A stretch of 27,552 nucleotides of DNA from Alphaproteobacteria bacterium UBA6347 (GCA_002440235.1 DJRZ01000041.1:1164-28715), one strand, 5' to 3'; counted from the stretch's first letter, positions 1 to 7,700 are shown. Translations and numbers: made by a program. The notes: a model not told the origin generated them from the letters alone.

Positions 1-952
1 AACGGCGCCCGCGTCCGCCTATCCCGACCCGCTGGACATGCCCGATCCGCAACAGCCGTTCGCCCCCGCCGCGCCGAATTTCGCGCAACCTTACGCGCCG
101 CACCCCGTCGCGCCGCCGGCGTACCCCCAACCCTACGCCCCGCAGCCTTTCGCGCCCGCGCAACCCGCCTATCCGCCGTCGTATCCCGTTCAGCCGACCT
201 ATCCGCCGCAACCCGTCGCGCCGCCCGCGTATTCGCAGCCTTACGCGCCGCAACCCTACGCGCCCGCGCCGCAGCCTTACGCGCCAGCCCCCCAGCCCTA
301 CGCGCCCGCGCCGCAGCCTTACGCGCCCCAGCCGCAACCCTACGCGCCCGCGCCGCAGCCCTACGCCCCGCAACCCGCCGTCATGCCCGCGCAGGGCGGC
401 AACGCGCCGGAAGAACGCGCGCTGTGGGAATGGCAGTTCAAGCAAACGGGGCTGGTCAACATGGATTTGATCGAAGCGGATTACGTCCCCCTCGACCCGA
501 ACTGGCTGTCCGAACTGCGCAAAGCGTTCAAACGCACGCGCCGCGACTTTTTAAAATACGTCGGCTACCACCACGTCAACGAACTGATGGCGGCGGGCAT
601 GAACGAAGACGCCATCAAGCTGGTGAAAAAAGGCAAAGCGCCCGAAAATTTCAACATTCACATTCGCGTCCCGTTCGATTACGGCGGCACGAACAACTTT
701 AACAATCTGGTGCTGATCCAAACGCACCCGTACCACACGGAAATCCACCGGTTCATCGACATGCAGACGCTGTCCCAGCCGAATTTGAAACCGCGCAAGC
801 TTTATCTGCCCGCGCCGAAAGGGAAAGTCTACTTCCCCGGCGAAATCGAAATATCGGGGGGCGGCACCAGCCGTCACGACCGCAGCGTGTACGCCGGATT
901 TTTGGAAAGCACGTTCGAAATGATCCAGCAACGATCCGTTTTGGGACGCTAA
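1..952 (+). CDS. Pro-rich repeat protein with C-terminal HNH-like nuclease domain (probable toxin; 5' end outside window)
   Basis: The frame is open to the left edge, so the N-terminus may lie outside the window; the first ATG inside is at 38 (304 residues from there). Residues 1-115 from that ATG are low-complexity Pro/Tyr/Ala/Gln, including tandem QPYAPAP units, and look like an extended linker or surface stalk. A folded domain begins near residue 125. The segment around residues 205-240 resembles HNH/ENDO VII-type nuclease toxins: H208 in NIHIRVP, a GGTN turn (216-219), NLVLI (223-227), then H230, H233 and H237. Relatives usually have a His-His pair at the first position; here the second His is Ile. 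The next gene, 3 bases downstream, encodes a SUKH-like protein, a common immunity family for such nucleases. DNase activity and export are inference. No signal peptide or secretion domain is visible, since the N-terminus is missing. Confidence 0.72.
   Translation, partial: TAPASAYPDPLDMPDPQQPFAPAAPNFAQPYAPHPVAPPAYPQPYAPQPFAPAQPAYPPSYPVQPTYPPQPVAPPAYSQPYAPQPYAPAPQPYAPAPQPYAPAPQPYAPQPQPYAPAPQPYAPQPAVMPAQGGNAPEERALWEWQFKQTGLVNMDLIEADYVPLDPNWLSELRKAFKRTRRDFLKYVGYHHVNELMAAGMNEDAIKLVKKGKAPENFNIHIRVPFDYGGTNNFNNLVLIQTHPYHTEIHRFIDMQTLSQPNLKPRKLYLPAPKGKVYFPGEIEISGGGTSRHDRSVYAGFLESTFEMIQQRSVLGR
251..376 (+). repeat. Six tandem 21-bp units encoding QPYAPAP / QPYAPQP
   Basis: Six consecutive near-identical 21-bp units encode QPYAPAP three times, then QPYAPQP, QPYAPAP and QPYAPQP. 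Looser YAP/PPAY units precede them. The array stays in frame, so a change in copy number would only lengthen or shorten the linker. Confidence 0.9.
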
Positions 953-955
953 GCC

Positions 956-1390
956 ATGTTGACGCGCATTTTAAACACTTTGAAAAAAGACGACGCCGTA
1001 TTTTTCGACCCCGTGGACGAACGGTCGCTGCGTTTTATCAGCTCTTTGCTGTCGTCGCACCGATTTCCGCCCGTTCCCGTCGACTACATCGCGCTGTTGA
1101 AGCAAACCGACGGGCTGAGCTGGAACGGGGTTGAGCTGTACGGCACGCGCGCGAACGACCGCGAAGCCGTGGGATACACGCTGCCCGGGCTGATCGAAGC
1201 GAATCTGGAATTTCAGCAGGTTGCCCCCATGCGCGGGAAACTGCTGTTGGGACGCGCGGCGGAAGAGTTGTTCGTCTATGACAGTCTGGATCAGAAATAC
1301 CACATCATCAACCGCATGGATTTCACGGTCAGCTGTACTTTTCCCACGTTTTCCGAAGCGTTGTACCTGTTCGTCGACGAACTGTTTTAA
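956..1390 (+). CDS. SUKH-like (SMI1/KNR4, YrhA-type) protein, probable immunity protein
   Basis: This 144-residue soluble protein has the look of the SMI1/KNR4 (SUKH) superfamily in its YrhA-type branch: the N-terminal PVDYIALLKQTDGLSWNGVE stretch (about residues 40-60) with an ELYGT strand after it, then a later strand-rich part with LLLGRAAEELFVYD. SUKH proteins are widespread immunity proteins that bind and neutralise nuclease toxins, especially of the HNH/ENDO VII type. The ATG lies 3 bases after the stop of the HNH-like gene, so the two are almost certainly co-transcribed and probably translationally coupled, in the usual toxin-then-immunity order. Length is normal for the family. Binding to the upstream protein is inferred from order and family alone. 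Confidence 0.75.
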   Translation: MLTRILNTLKKDDAVFFDPVDERSLRFISSLLSSHRFPPVPVDYIALLKQTDGLSWNGVELYGTRANDREAVGYTLPGLIEANLEFQQVAPMRGKLLLGRAAEELFVYDSLDQKYHIINRMDFTVSCTFPTFSEALYLFVDELF

Positions 1391-1423
1391 CCCCCGCCAG
1401 CGGACGGAACCGCCCCGCCGGCT

Positions 1424-2224
1424 TCATTCTCCGGATCCGACCGTCTTTTCGATTTCCTTCCGTTTGCCGTCCAGCAAAAAGCAGATCATGAAAACCGCGA
1501 CCAGAACGACGTTCAGCGACGACGGAACGGACGCGTCGAAAACGAACGCCGCGACGTTCAGCACATAGGCGGGAATGACGGACAACGCCGCCAGACGCAG
1601 GCGTTCTTCCCACGTCAGCCCCGTTTTCATCGCCCACGTCGTCAAATACGACAGCAAACCGTAAAACACGGCGGCGAAGAAATAATAAACCCACATGAAC
1701 AATGCGACGAAAACCAGCGTAAGCGGCGGCACGATCCGGCGGCAGACTTTCAATATTTCCTCGCCCAGCGTTTGCAGAACGCCGGAATCGATCGTGACGT
1801 TTTTGCCGTCCAGCAAAGCCGCGAACGGCGTCCGCGTCGTTTTTGTCCTGGTGAACACGGTCACGGCGTCGTCGGTGATGTAGACCCCCTGCGCGGGCAG
1901 TCCGTCCGTTTTAACGGGATCGCCGGACGTGTCGATCACGAAAAAGCTTTGCCCCTTGTCGTCCACGATCGTTTTTTTGAAATTCTTGGGCGAAACGACG
2001 CGCCCGTCTTCGATCACGGTTTCGGGCATGTCGATCGCGGCGACCAGAGCGGAAACGTCCGCGTCGGTAACGCCGAACAACGCCGCGGTCACGCGCGCGG
2101 CGACGACGACCGCCGCCAGAACAGCCAGATAAAACAGCGGCTGAAACCCGTAGCCCCTGCCGCCCTTGACATACGACGAAAACAAAGTGCGGTCGTAAAA
2201 AGCCTTGTACAGATAGGAAAACAT
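1424..2224 (-). CDS. DUF1189-like membrane protein (downstream paralogue)
   Basis: A 266-residue protein with an N-terminal hydrophobic segment (about residues 29-50) after a short cytoplasmic start, a soluble loop with the IEDGRVVSPKNF pattern (about 72-83), then three or four hydrophobic segments in the C-terminal half (about 160-250). This layout and the 'I-x-D/N-G-x-V-S' loop fit the DUF1189 family, whose function is unknown. The ATG at 2224 is preceded by GGAGG five bases upstream. It is the second gene of a two-gene minus-strand operon whose first gene is a paralogue with the same architecture, 73 bases away. Its 3' end converges on the SUKH-like gene, with 33 bases between. Confidence 0.65.
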   Translation of the reverse strand: MFSYLYKAFYDRTLFSSYVKGGRGYGFQPLFYLAVLAAVVVAARVTAALFGVTDADVSALVAAIDMPETVIEDGRVVSPKNFKKTIVDDKGQSFFVIDTSGDPVKTDGLPAQGVYITDDAVTVFTRTKTTRTPFAALLDGKNVTIDSGVLQTLGEEILKVCRRIVPPLTLVFVALFMWVYYFFAAVFYGLLSYLTTWAMKTGLTWEERLRLAALSVIPAYVLNVAAFVFDASVPSSLNVVLVAVFMICFLLDGKRKEIEKTVGSGE

Positions 2225-2297
2225 TTGCGCCTCCGCCTTTTGGCAAAAATCGAACGAAAAAAGTTTAGACGCAAACGCTTTCCGATTGCAACAGCTT

Positions 2298-3104
2298 TTA
2301 TTCCGCCGGTTCGGCGCGCGACAGCCGTCCCAGATTCACCCACAGATAAACCAGCGTCACCGCGACGCCCGCGAACGCGCCCGCGCCGAACAGCCCCAAC
2401 AGCGAGTCAAACACGAAATCGAACACGAACACGGGCAGCGCGGAAATCGCCGCCAGCCGCATTCTGGCTTCGAACGGCAGGGACGTTTTTGAAAACAGCG
2501 TCGCGGCGTAAGTGAACAAAGCCAGCAGATACGTCAGAAAAACGTATTTGAAAAACAAAACGGGGACGGCGATCGCCAAAACGACCGGCGGCAGGGTGTA
2601 CGTCATTCCCGCCGCGACCGCGCGCGCGAAATCGGCGACGTTTTGCGCCGTGACGGTGACGTTGTCCGTTTCCAGAAATTCGTTCAGCGGCATCAGATCG
2701 ACACGATGCCCTTTGACGAACGAAACGCCGTCGGCGGATATGCGGATTTCGTTGGGCGCCGATTCCGTTCTTTCGTCCGCTTTCGCCGCCGTGTCGACGG
2801 TCAGCCGCAAACCGCCGCCCAGATCAAAGCCGCGGACAAAGTTTTCGGGGCTGACGATTTTTCCGTTTTTGATTTCGAACGCCGGCAGGTCTTTGACCCG
2901 TTCGGCGACGGATTCGGGGGAAAACGAAACAACGGCTATCAAAGCCCCGACCGCGCACGTCAACGCGGACAGAACCGACAGAACGAACAGCGGCGTCAGT
3001 CCGACGCCGTGTCCCGACCGGACGAAACAGACGGGCAGGCTTTTGTCGTAAAAGGATTTAAACAGCAGTTTCAGCGGACAATTTTTCATACGGCATTGCG
3101 TCAT
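2298..3104 (-). CDS. DUF1189-like membrane protein (upstream paralogue)
   Basis: A 268-residue paralogue of the neighbouring gene. It shares the FKSFYDKSL start, a first hydrophobic segment at about residues 35-60, the loop FEIKNGKIVSPENF, and a multi-helix C-terminal half. ATG at 3104 was chosen because AGGAGG lies 7 bases upstream; an in-frame Met six codons on is possible but has no comparable site. A perfect TATAAT on the minus strand (3135-3140) sits upstream. Sequence divergence from the sister is considerable, so the duplication is old. The role is unknown; both proteins should be in the inner membrane with the central loop outside or inside depending on helix count. Confidence 0.65.
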   Translation of the reverse strand: MTQCRMKNCPLKLLFKSFYDKSLPVCFVRSGHGVGLTPLFVLSVLSALTCAVGALIAVVSFSPESVAERVKDLPAFEIKNGKIVSPENFVRGFDLGGGLRLTVDTAAKADERTESAPNEIRISADGVSFVKGHRVDLMPLNEFLETDNVTVTAQNVADFARAVAAGMTYTLPPVVLAIAVPVLFFKYVFLTYLLALFTYAATLFSKTSLPFEARMRLAAISALPVFVFDFVFDSLLGLFGAGAFAGVAVTLVYLWVNLGRLSRAEPAE

Positions 3105-3134
3105 GGCGCGCCTCCTTGAAAGAAAACACGCCCC

Positions 3135-3163
3135 ATTATAGCGCGGACGGCGCGCGAAAAGAC
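3135..3163 (-). promoter_or_regulatory. Candidate promoter of the DUF1189 pair
   Basis: A perfect -10 hexamer TATAAT reads on the minus strand at 3140-3135. The -35 region near 3163-3158 (GTCTTT) is poor. It lies about 30 bases upstream of the ATG at 3104. Confidence 0.5.
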
Positions 3164-3214
3164 CCTGCCCGTTCGGCTAAAACGCACGGAAAACAGGCTG
3201 ACGCGCAAAAAATG

Positions 3215-3244
3215 TTGACGCCGCCCGCCGTTTGGATTTATATC
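3215..3244 (+). promoter_or_regulatory. Candidate sigma70 promoter of tRNA-Glu
   Basis: TTGACG at 3215-3220 is followed 18 bases later by TATATC at 3239-3244 (or 17 bases later by TTATAT). The tRNA starts 20 bases downstream. Confidence 0.6.
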
Positions 3245-3263
3245 AAAAAAGTCGCAAAAAAAC

Positions 3264-3339
3264 GACCCTATCGTCTAATTGGTTAGGACAGCACCCTCTC
3301 AAGGTGTCAACACGGGTTCGAGTCCCGTTAGGGTCGCCA
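3264..3339 (+). tRNA. tRNA-Glu, anticodon CTC
   Basis: The 7-bp acceptor stem pairs GACCCTA (3264-3270) with TAGGGTC (3329-3335), then G73 and an encoded CCA (3337-3339). The anticodon arm is GCACC / GGTGT around loop CTCTCAA, giving anticodon CTC (3298-3300), which reads GAG. The T-arm is ACGGG-TTCGAGT-CCCGT. Confidence 0.96.
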
Positions 3340-3348
3340 AATTCAACC

Positions 3349-3375
3349 GGCGGGAGCTTCAATCCCGCCGTTTTT
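3349..3375 (+). terminator. Rho-independent terminator after tRNA-Glu
   Basis: Stem GGCGGGA / TCCCGCC with a 7-base loop, followed by a short T run at 3371-3375. Confidence 0.8.
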
Positions 3376-3383
3376 GCATTTTG

Positions 3384-3413
3384 AAAAGCCCCCGCTTGAA
3401 ACGGGGGCTTTTT
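3384..3413. terminator. Bidirectional terminator between tRNA-Glu and the MuiA-family gene
   Basis: Eleven-bp stem AAAAGCCCCCG / CGGGGGCTTTT around a 7-base loop. It sits directly after the stop of the minus-strand MuiA-family gene and can also back up termination from the tRNA side. Confidence 0.8.
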
Positions 3414-3419
3414 CCGTTT

Positions 3420-5099
3420 TCACAATCCCGTCAGGATTTTGTCTTTCGACCACGAAACGGCGTAACCGTATTCGATTTCGCGTTTTTCGCGCGGCTGCCA
3501 GACGCTTTCCCATTTCAGCAGTCCGATCCTGTCGTTCGGATTCGCGACGTAGCCGTCCGTCGTCTTGTCCTTGACGATCTTGACGGACACGTCGCTGTTG
3601 CGCGACACGGGCAGCTGTTCGTACACCGCGATTTTCATCGGGCGGTTGTGCAGATTCTGCACGGCGGTTTTGCTCAGCGCCTCTTTCCTGTTTTCGCGGG
3701 TGATGACGCCCGCTTCGCTGGTTTCGCCGCCCAAAACCGTGTGGGTCACGCGGATTTTTTCGTCCTGACCGAACGCCAGATGCAGTTTTTCGTTCGGGCG
3801 GAGCATGTCCAGATGCGAATTGCCGATGAACGCGCCGTCGCGAAACAGGGCGATGTCGCCCGACAGCAGGGGCAGTTCCCCGTTAAAGACGGTCGTCGCG
3901 ATCAGATAAGCCGACGCGTCCGCCGCGGGATAGGTTTCCGCGCGGATTTCGGCCTTGGACGGATACGTTCCGATGTTAAACCGGTACTGCGCCCCGTCGG
4001 ACGGCACGTTCGCCGTCCCCTTGATCGCGAAAACGCCCGAAAATTCCGTTCCGACGGCGTCCGCCGAAGCCGTTTCGGCGTCGAACGAACCGCCGACCGC
4101 CGCCGTTTCCGCCTCCATTCCGGCGTCGACGGCGAAGTTCGACATCATCATCATTTTTTTCGACGACGCGGCGGAACGCGCCATCGTCATCGTATCCCCG
4201 TACGCGACCGGCTCCGGCTGTTTGGAACGGGCGTCGACCCAAATCGGGGACGGGACGGGCGGCTGCGTCGCCGCGAACGGACGCGCCGTCGACAGCGTCA
4301 GCGCGACGTTGTTCCAGTCTTCGCCCGTATGCTGGGAAATAGTGCCGGACTGCACGATGTCGACCGTTTCCCGCGCGGAATCAAGGCGCGCCTCGTACAG
4401 CGGATTCCACGACGCGCCGAAAATCCGGTACTGCAAAGCCAGCCGCGCTTTGACGGGCTTGACCGCCTCGACGTTCACGCGCACCTGTTTGTAGCTTTTC
4501 CGCCCCGTCGAAATTTCCCGCAGCCGCGCGTTCAAAGCCGAAATCTCGTCCGTCACGGCGCGCGCCTGAATCTGTTTGTCGATCACTTCGCGTCCCAGCG
4601 AATCCATGCCGTTTTGAATGACCCGCCAAGCGTTCTGCCACGCTTCGGGCGACACGGCGGCGGCTTTGGCGTCGTTCGATCCCGCGGCGGGCGCGCGCGA
4701 CAGCGACTGCAAAAACGTTTTGCCCGTTTCGGCGGCGGCGATCTGCGCGTCGATATAGCGGCTTTTGTCGCGCAAAGCGGCTATCTTGTCCCGAATTTCC
4801 TTTTCCCGCGCGACGGCGGGGGCGGTCGTGTGGATTTCCTTCGTTTCGACCGATCCGATGACGAAAGCGGCGTCGCCTTTGCCCGACACGCGCAGGGAAT
4901 CCGTCATCAATCCGGCGGGCAGCCCGTCGAAAACGATCGTGTGTCTGCCGGCGGGCAGTTCCGCCGCCGCCGAACGCGTCACGTCGGCGCGGTCGGGAAA
5001 CACCGTCACGGCGTCGATTTTCGATTCGGCGGCGATGTCCGCCCCGAACGCCGCGGGACAGGCGAAAGACGCCAGCATGATCAAAAACGTTTTTTTCAT
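3420..5099 (-). CDS. MuiA-family (mucoidy inhibitor; DUF4140/DUF4139) exported protein
   Basis: A 559-residue protein with an N-terminal signal peptide (MKKTFLIMLASFACPAAFGA). The mature N-terminus carries the DUF4140-type pattern AVTVFPDRADVTRSAAAELPAGRHTI (about residues 30-55). A charged helical stretch (about 95-130 and 175-195) probably forms a coiled coil, and the long beta-rich C-terminal part matches DUF4139: ARLALQYRIFGASWNPLYEARL, and near the end QLPVSRNSDVSVKI. The family name comes from a mucoidy inhibitor; its biochemical role is not established. It should be periplasmic or envelope-associated. It follows the binding-protein gene after 12 bases, so the two form one operon. A strong bidirectional terminator closes it. 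Length is typical. Confidence 0.82.
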   Translation of the reverse strand: MKKTFLIMLASFACPAAFGADIAAESKIDAVTVFPDRADVTRSAAAELPAGRHTIVFDGLPAGLMTDSLRVSGKGDAAFVIGSVETKEIHTTAPAVAREKEIRDKIAALRDKSRYIDAQIAAAETGKTFLQSLSRAPAAGSNDAKAAAVSPEAWQNAWRVIQNGMDSLGREVIDKQIQARAVTDEISALNARLREISTGRKSYKQVRVNVEAVKPVKARLALQYRIFGASWNPLYEARLDSARETVDIVQSGTISQHTGEDWNNVALTLSTARPFAATQPPVPSPIWVDARSKQPEPVAYGDTMTMARSAASSKKMMMMSNFAVDAGMEAETAAVGGSFDAETASADAVGTEFSGVFAIKGTANVPSDGAQYRFNIGTYPSKAEIRAETYPAADASAYLIATTVFNGELPLLSGDIALFRDGAFIGNSHLDMLRPNEKLHLAFGQDEKIRVTHTVLGGETSEAGVITRENRKEALSKTAVQNLHNRPMKIAVYEQLPVSRNSDVSVKIVKDKTTDGYVANPNDRIGLLKWESVWQPREKREIEYGYAVSWSKDKILTGL

Positions 5100-5111
5100 A
5101 TCGAACCTCGC

Positions 5112-6131
5112 TTATCTGTCAAAATCGGGGGCGGAAAGCAGTCCGCCGTCCTTTACCAGCCTGTTCGCCGTTCTGTTCAGTTTCAAAACGGACTTGTCGC
5201 CCAGCGCGCGGCGGTAAATCTCGCCGTAGTTGCCGCGCTGCGACAACGCGCGGTAAATCCACCCCGCGTCCAGCCCCATTCTGTCGGCGACGGCTTTGTT
5301 CTGCCCCAGCAGGTTCTGGATTTCGGGATCCGCCGTGTTTTGGAAATCTTCGATGTTCTGCGAAGAAATGCCTTTTTCCTCCGCCTTGACGACGGCGTAG
5401 ACCAGCCAGCGCAGAATTTTGAACAGCTCTTTGTCGTCGTCGCGGATATAGGGACCCGCCGGATACGTCCGCACGATTTCGGGCAGAACGACCAGATCGA
5501 CGTCCTCGGGCGCTTTTTTGAAATAATCCGAATGCAGCGTTTCCAGACGCGCCAGAACCAGATCGCACCGTTTCAGGTAAAGCAGTTCTTTCGCGCGCGC
5601 CAGCGTCGGCATTTTCATCACGCGCATTTCCAAACGGTGGCGGTGGTTGTACGCGTCGATCTCCCGCGCCAGAAACGGCGTGTTTTCGACGCAGACCTTC
5701 GCGCCCCTGTAATCGTTCATCGACGTCGCTTCGGGGTTGTAATGCCCGATGAACGCCAGCGCGTCGTAATAAAACACGGCGGGAAAAGCCGCGTCCGACA
5801 GCAGTTCCTGTTCCATCGTCCACGGCGTCGCGGCGTTCAAAACGTCGATCCGTCCGTCGGACAGCAGTTTGAAGCCCTCTTCGCGGTTGACTGGAACGAT
5901 CTGCACCGCCTCCGCCCTGCCCGTCACGGCGGACGCGATCAGGCGGCAGATTTCGACGTCGATCCCCCGCCATTCCCCGTCGACCTGATAAGCGTAGGCG
6001 TTCGCCGCCGTCCGCGCGCCGCAGCGCACGATCCCCGACCGCTTGATCGCGTCCAGCGTCGCCCCCGCGCGCGCCTGAACGCCGGAAAAAGCCCAAAAAA
6101 CGAAAATCCCGAACAGCAATCGAAACGGCAT
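5112..6131 (-). CDS. Periplasmic amino-acid ABC transporter binding protein (AapJ/BztA-like)
   Basis: A 339-residue protein with an N-terminal hydrophobic signal segment, then IKRSGIVRCGAR, WRGIDVEICRLIASAV, and the later PEIQNLLGQN and YGEIYRR stretches typical of the general L-amino-acid binding proteins (AapJ/BztA) of alphaproteobacteria. It would capture amino acids in the periplasm for an ABC permease. The start at 6131 was chosen over an in-frame ATG 11 codons upstream because GGGA lies 7 bases before it and the signal peptide then begins properly. No permease or ATPase gene is next to it, so it is an orphan here. The following gene in the operon is the MuiA-family protein. Substrate is not deducible. 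Confidence 0.82.
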   Translation of the reverse strand: MPFRLLFGIFVFWAFSGVQARAGATLDAIKRSGIVRCGARTAANAYAYQVDGEWRGIDVEICRLIASAVTGRAEAVQIVPVNREEGFKLLSDGRIDVLNAATPWTMEQELLSDAAFPAVFYYDALAFIGHYNPEATSMNDYRGAKVCVENTPFLAREIDAYNHRHRLEMRVMKMPTLARAKELLYLKRCDLVLARLETLHSDYFKKAPEDVDLVVLPEIVRTYPAGPYIRDDDKELFKILRWLVYAVVKAEEKGISSQNIEDFQNTADPEIQNLLGQNKAVADRMGLDAGWIYRALSQRGNYGEIYRRALGDKSVLKLNRTANRLVKDGGLLSAPDFDR

Positions 6132-6229
6132 TTTGATTCCCTTTTGAAAACAACGGTTTTTCACTATACCGCGAAAACGGGAATTAGTATATACTGGATT
6201 TTCGAATACACAAAGGAGTCCGCGCCGCG

Positions 6230-6925
6230 ATGAAAACGGTTTTGAAAATCTGCCTGTCCGTCTGCCTTTTCCTGTGCGCCGCCGCGCCGTTCGCGCGCGC
6301 CCAAACGCCCGCGCCGAAGCCGACGCCCGAAGAATGGCTGAAAACCAAAGGCATGGAGCTGATCGACATTCTGTCCGTCAAAGACGCCAAAACCCGATTT
6401 TTGAAACTGCGCAAAATCGCGCGACAGGTGTTTCATCAAACGGAACTGCCCCGACTGGCGATGGGCAGGCACTGGAACGCGATGACGGAATCCCAACGCG
6501 AAGCCCTGCGTTCGATGTTTTTCGATTATTTCGTCGTGACGTACGGATCGGTTTCGCTGGGTTTCGACAAGGTCGACCTGAACGTCACCGACAAGGTTCC
6601 GTCGGGCAGGGACATTCTGCTAAAGGTGTCCGCCGCCGTCAGTTTCGCGAACGGCGCGAACCGCCCCGACGGCGGACGCGACGCGGCTTTGGAAATGTTT
6701 TTCGCCCTGCGCGAAACGCCCGACGGGTACTATATCCGCGACGCGAAGATCGAAGGGCAGAGCGTGCTGATGTTCCTGCGTTCCAAAATGGATCGGGAAA
6801 TGCAGGCGGCGCGGTCGGTCGTCGACGATTTTCTGGAATCCATGCGCGTCAGGATCAACAGCCGCTACCGCGCCGCCGAAGATTTGTCCAAAGCCGACGC
6901 CGCGAAAAAGCGCGCCGTCCGATGA
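6230..6925 (+). CDS. MlaC-family ABC transport auxiliary / phospholipid-binding protein
   Basis: A 231-residue protein with a clear signal peptide (residues 1-24, cut near ARAQ). The mature part matches the MlaC/Ttg2D family: FLKLRKIARQVFHQTELPRLAMGRHWNAMT, then SQREALRSMFFDYFVVTYGS, and later the GYYIRDAKIEGQSVLMFLRS region where the family normally reads 'w-i-D-v-x-i-e-G-I-S'. MlaC shuttles phospholipid between outer and inner membranes. No other mla genes are in the window, so this may be a stand-alone paralogue. AAGGAG lies about 11 bases upstream of the ATG; a TATACT hexamer at 6190-6195 could be its -10, without a clear -35. It is divergent from the amino-acid binding protein. Confidence 0.8.
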   Translation: MKTVLKICLSVCLFLCAAAPFARAQTPAPKPTPEEWLKTKGMELIDILSVKDAKTRFLKLRKIARQVFHQTELPRLAMGRHWNAMTESQREALRSMFFDYFVVTYGSVSLGFDKVDLNVTDKVPSGRDILLKVSAAVSFANGANRPDGGRDAALEMFFALRETPDGYYIRDAKIEGQSVLMFLRSKMDREMQAARSVVDDFLESMRVRINSRYRAAEDLSKADAAKKRAVR

Positions 6926-6931
6926 AAATTA

Positions 6932-6959
6932 TTGACAAAATTTTCAAAAAGAATACAGT
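6932..6959 (+). promoter_or_regulatory. Sigma70-type promoter of the 198-residue unknown gene
   Basis: Perfect TTGACA at 6932-6937, 16-base spacer, TACAGT at 6954-6959. It lies just after the MlaC-family stop and about 30 bases before the next ATG. Confidence 0.75.
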
Positions 6960-6990
6960 ATTGCCACTATAAGAATTGCAGGAGGTCGCT

Positions 6991-7587
6991 ATGGCTTTAA
7001 GTTTGGAAACCAAAACGGAAACGACGGAAAAAACGTCCAAATCCGCCGCTTTGCTGAATAAATATCTGACGAACGCCGTTTCGATGACGCGTCTGGACAC
7101 GATCATCGAATCGCATAAAACGCTGTCCGATTACGCCAAACGTTCGGAATGGGAGGGCATCAACCCCGACGACGTCGCCGCCAAACGCAAGGAAGTCGAA
7201 AAAGAAATGAAAGGCTTCGGCATCAAGGACAAGCTGGCTTATTACGGCAACGTCAAGGCGGGCGAGCATTCGCGCGAAACGACGACGAAGCTGGGCGTCA
7301 TCGCCGCCGCCATGGTCGTCGCCGCGACCATCGACCCCGACCTGAGCCATTGCGTCGCCGGCGCGGGCATAGCTTACATCGCGTCCAAAACCGCCGCCGC
7401 GACGATCGGCGCGCCGCAGACGCCCAAGGAACTGTTTTCAACCCGCGACTACGTCGATTTGAAACACGCGCAGACCGCGCTGAAAAAGCTGGAAGGCAGT
7501 CTGATGAAAAAGGAAAACCAAAAAATGGTTCAGCAGGCGATCGTCAACGGCGCGTATTTCCCCGGTCGCGGCATGTACGGACGCTGA
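6991..7587 (+). CDS. Unknown 198-residue protein
   Basis: I do not recognise this protein. ATG at 6991 was chosen because a perfect AGGAGG (6980-6985) precedes it by 5 bases; an upstream in-frame TTG is not needed. The N-terminus is Thr/Glu/Lys-rich and hydrophilic, residues about 55-75 are charged and helical, and residues about 102-135 form a hydrophobic Ala/Gly-rich stretch (LGVIAAAMVVAATID ... VAGAGIAYIASKTAAATIG) broken by DPDLSHC, so it could be a membrane hairpin or just a buried core. The C-terminus ends PGRGMYGR. It has its own strong promoter, ideal ribosome site and terminator, suggesting high, independent expression. Confidence 0.72.
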   Translation: MALSLETKTETTEKTSKSAALLNKYLTNAVSMTRLDTIIESHKTLSDYAKRSEWEGINPDDVAAKRKEVEKEMKGFGIKDKLAYYGNVKAGEHSRETTTKLGVIAAAMVVAATIDPDLSHCVAGAGIAYIASKTAAATIGAPQTPKELFSTRDYVDLKHAQTALKKLEGSLMKKENQKMVQQAIVNGAYFPGRGMYGR

Positions 7588-7607
7588 TCCGCGATTTCAT
7601 TCTTTCG

Positions 7608-7636
7608 AAAGGCTCCGCCGCGCGCGGAGCCTTTTT
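7608..7636 (+). terminator. Rho-independent terminator after the 198-residue unknown gene
   Basis: Ten-bp stem AAAGGCTCCG / CGGAGCCTTT with a 7-base loop and a T run ending at 7636. Confidence 0.88.
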
Positions 7637-7670
7637 CGTACCCGCCGAAAAAAAATTATGCCCGCGCCCC

Positions 7671-7699
7671 TTGACAGCGCGGCGGGGGAATCCTATGTT
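7671..7699 (+). promoter_or_regulatory. Sigma70-type promoter of groES-groEL
   Basis: Perfect TTGACA at 7671-7676, 17-base spacer, TATGTT at 7694-7699. The CIRCE operator starts 2 bases after the -10, covering the transcription start. Confidence 0.85.
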
Positions 7700-7700
7700 G

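Noticed and set aside
251..376. Possible CRISPR array
   Set aside because: The repeats are 21 bp, contiguous without spacers, and encode an in-frame peptide repeat.
3279..6233. A 984-codon plus-strand open frame antisense to the MuiA and binding-protein genes
   Set aside because: It starts inside tRNA-Glu, is extremely Arg/Phe/Asp-rich, and mirrors two well-supported genes on the other strand; it is a GC-bias shadow.
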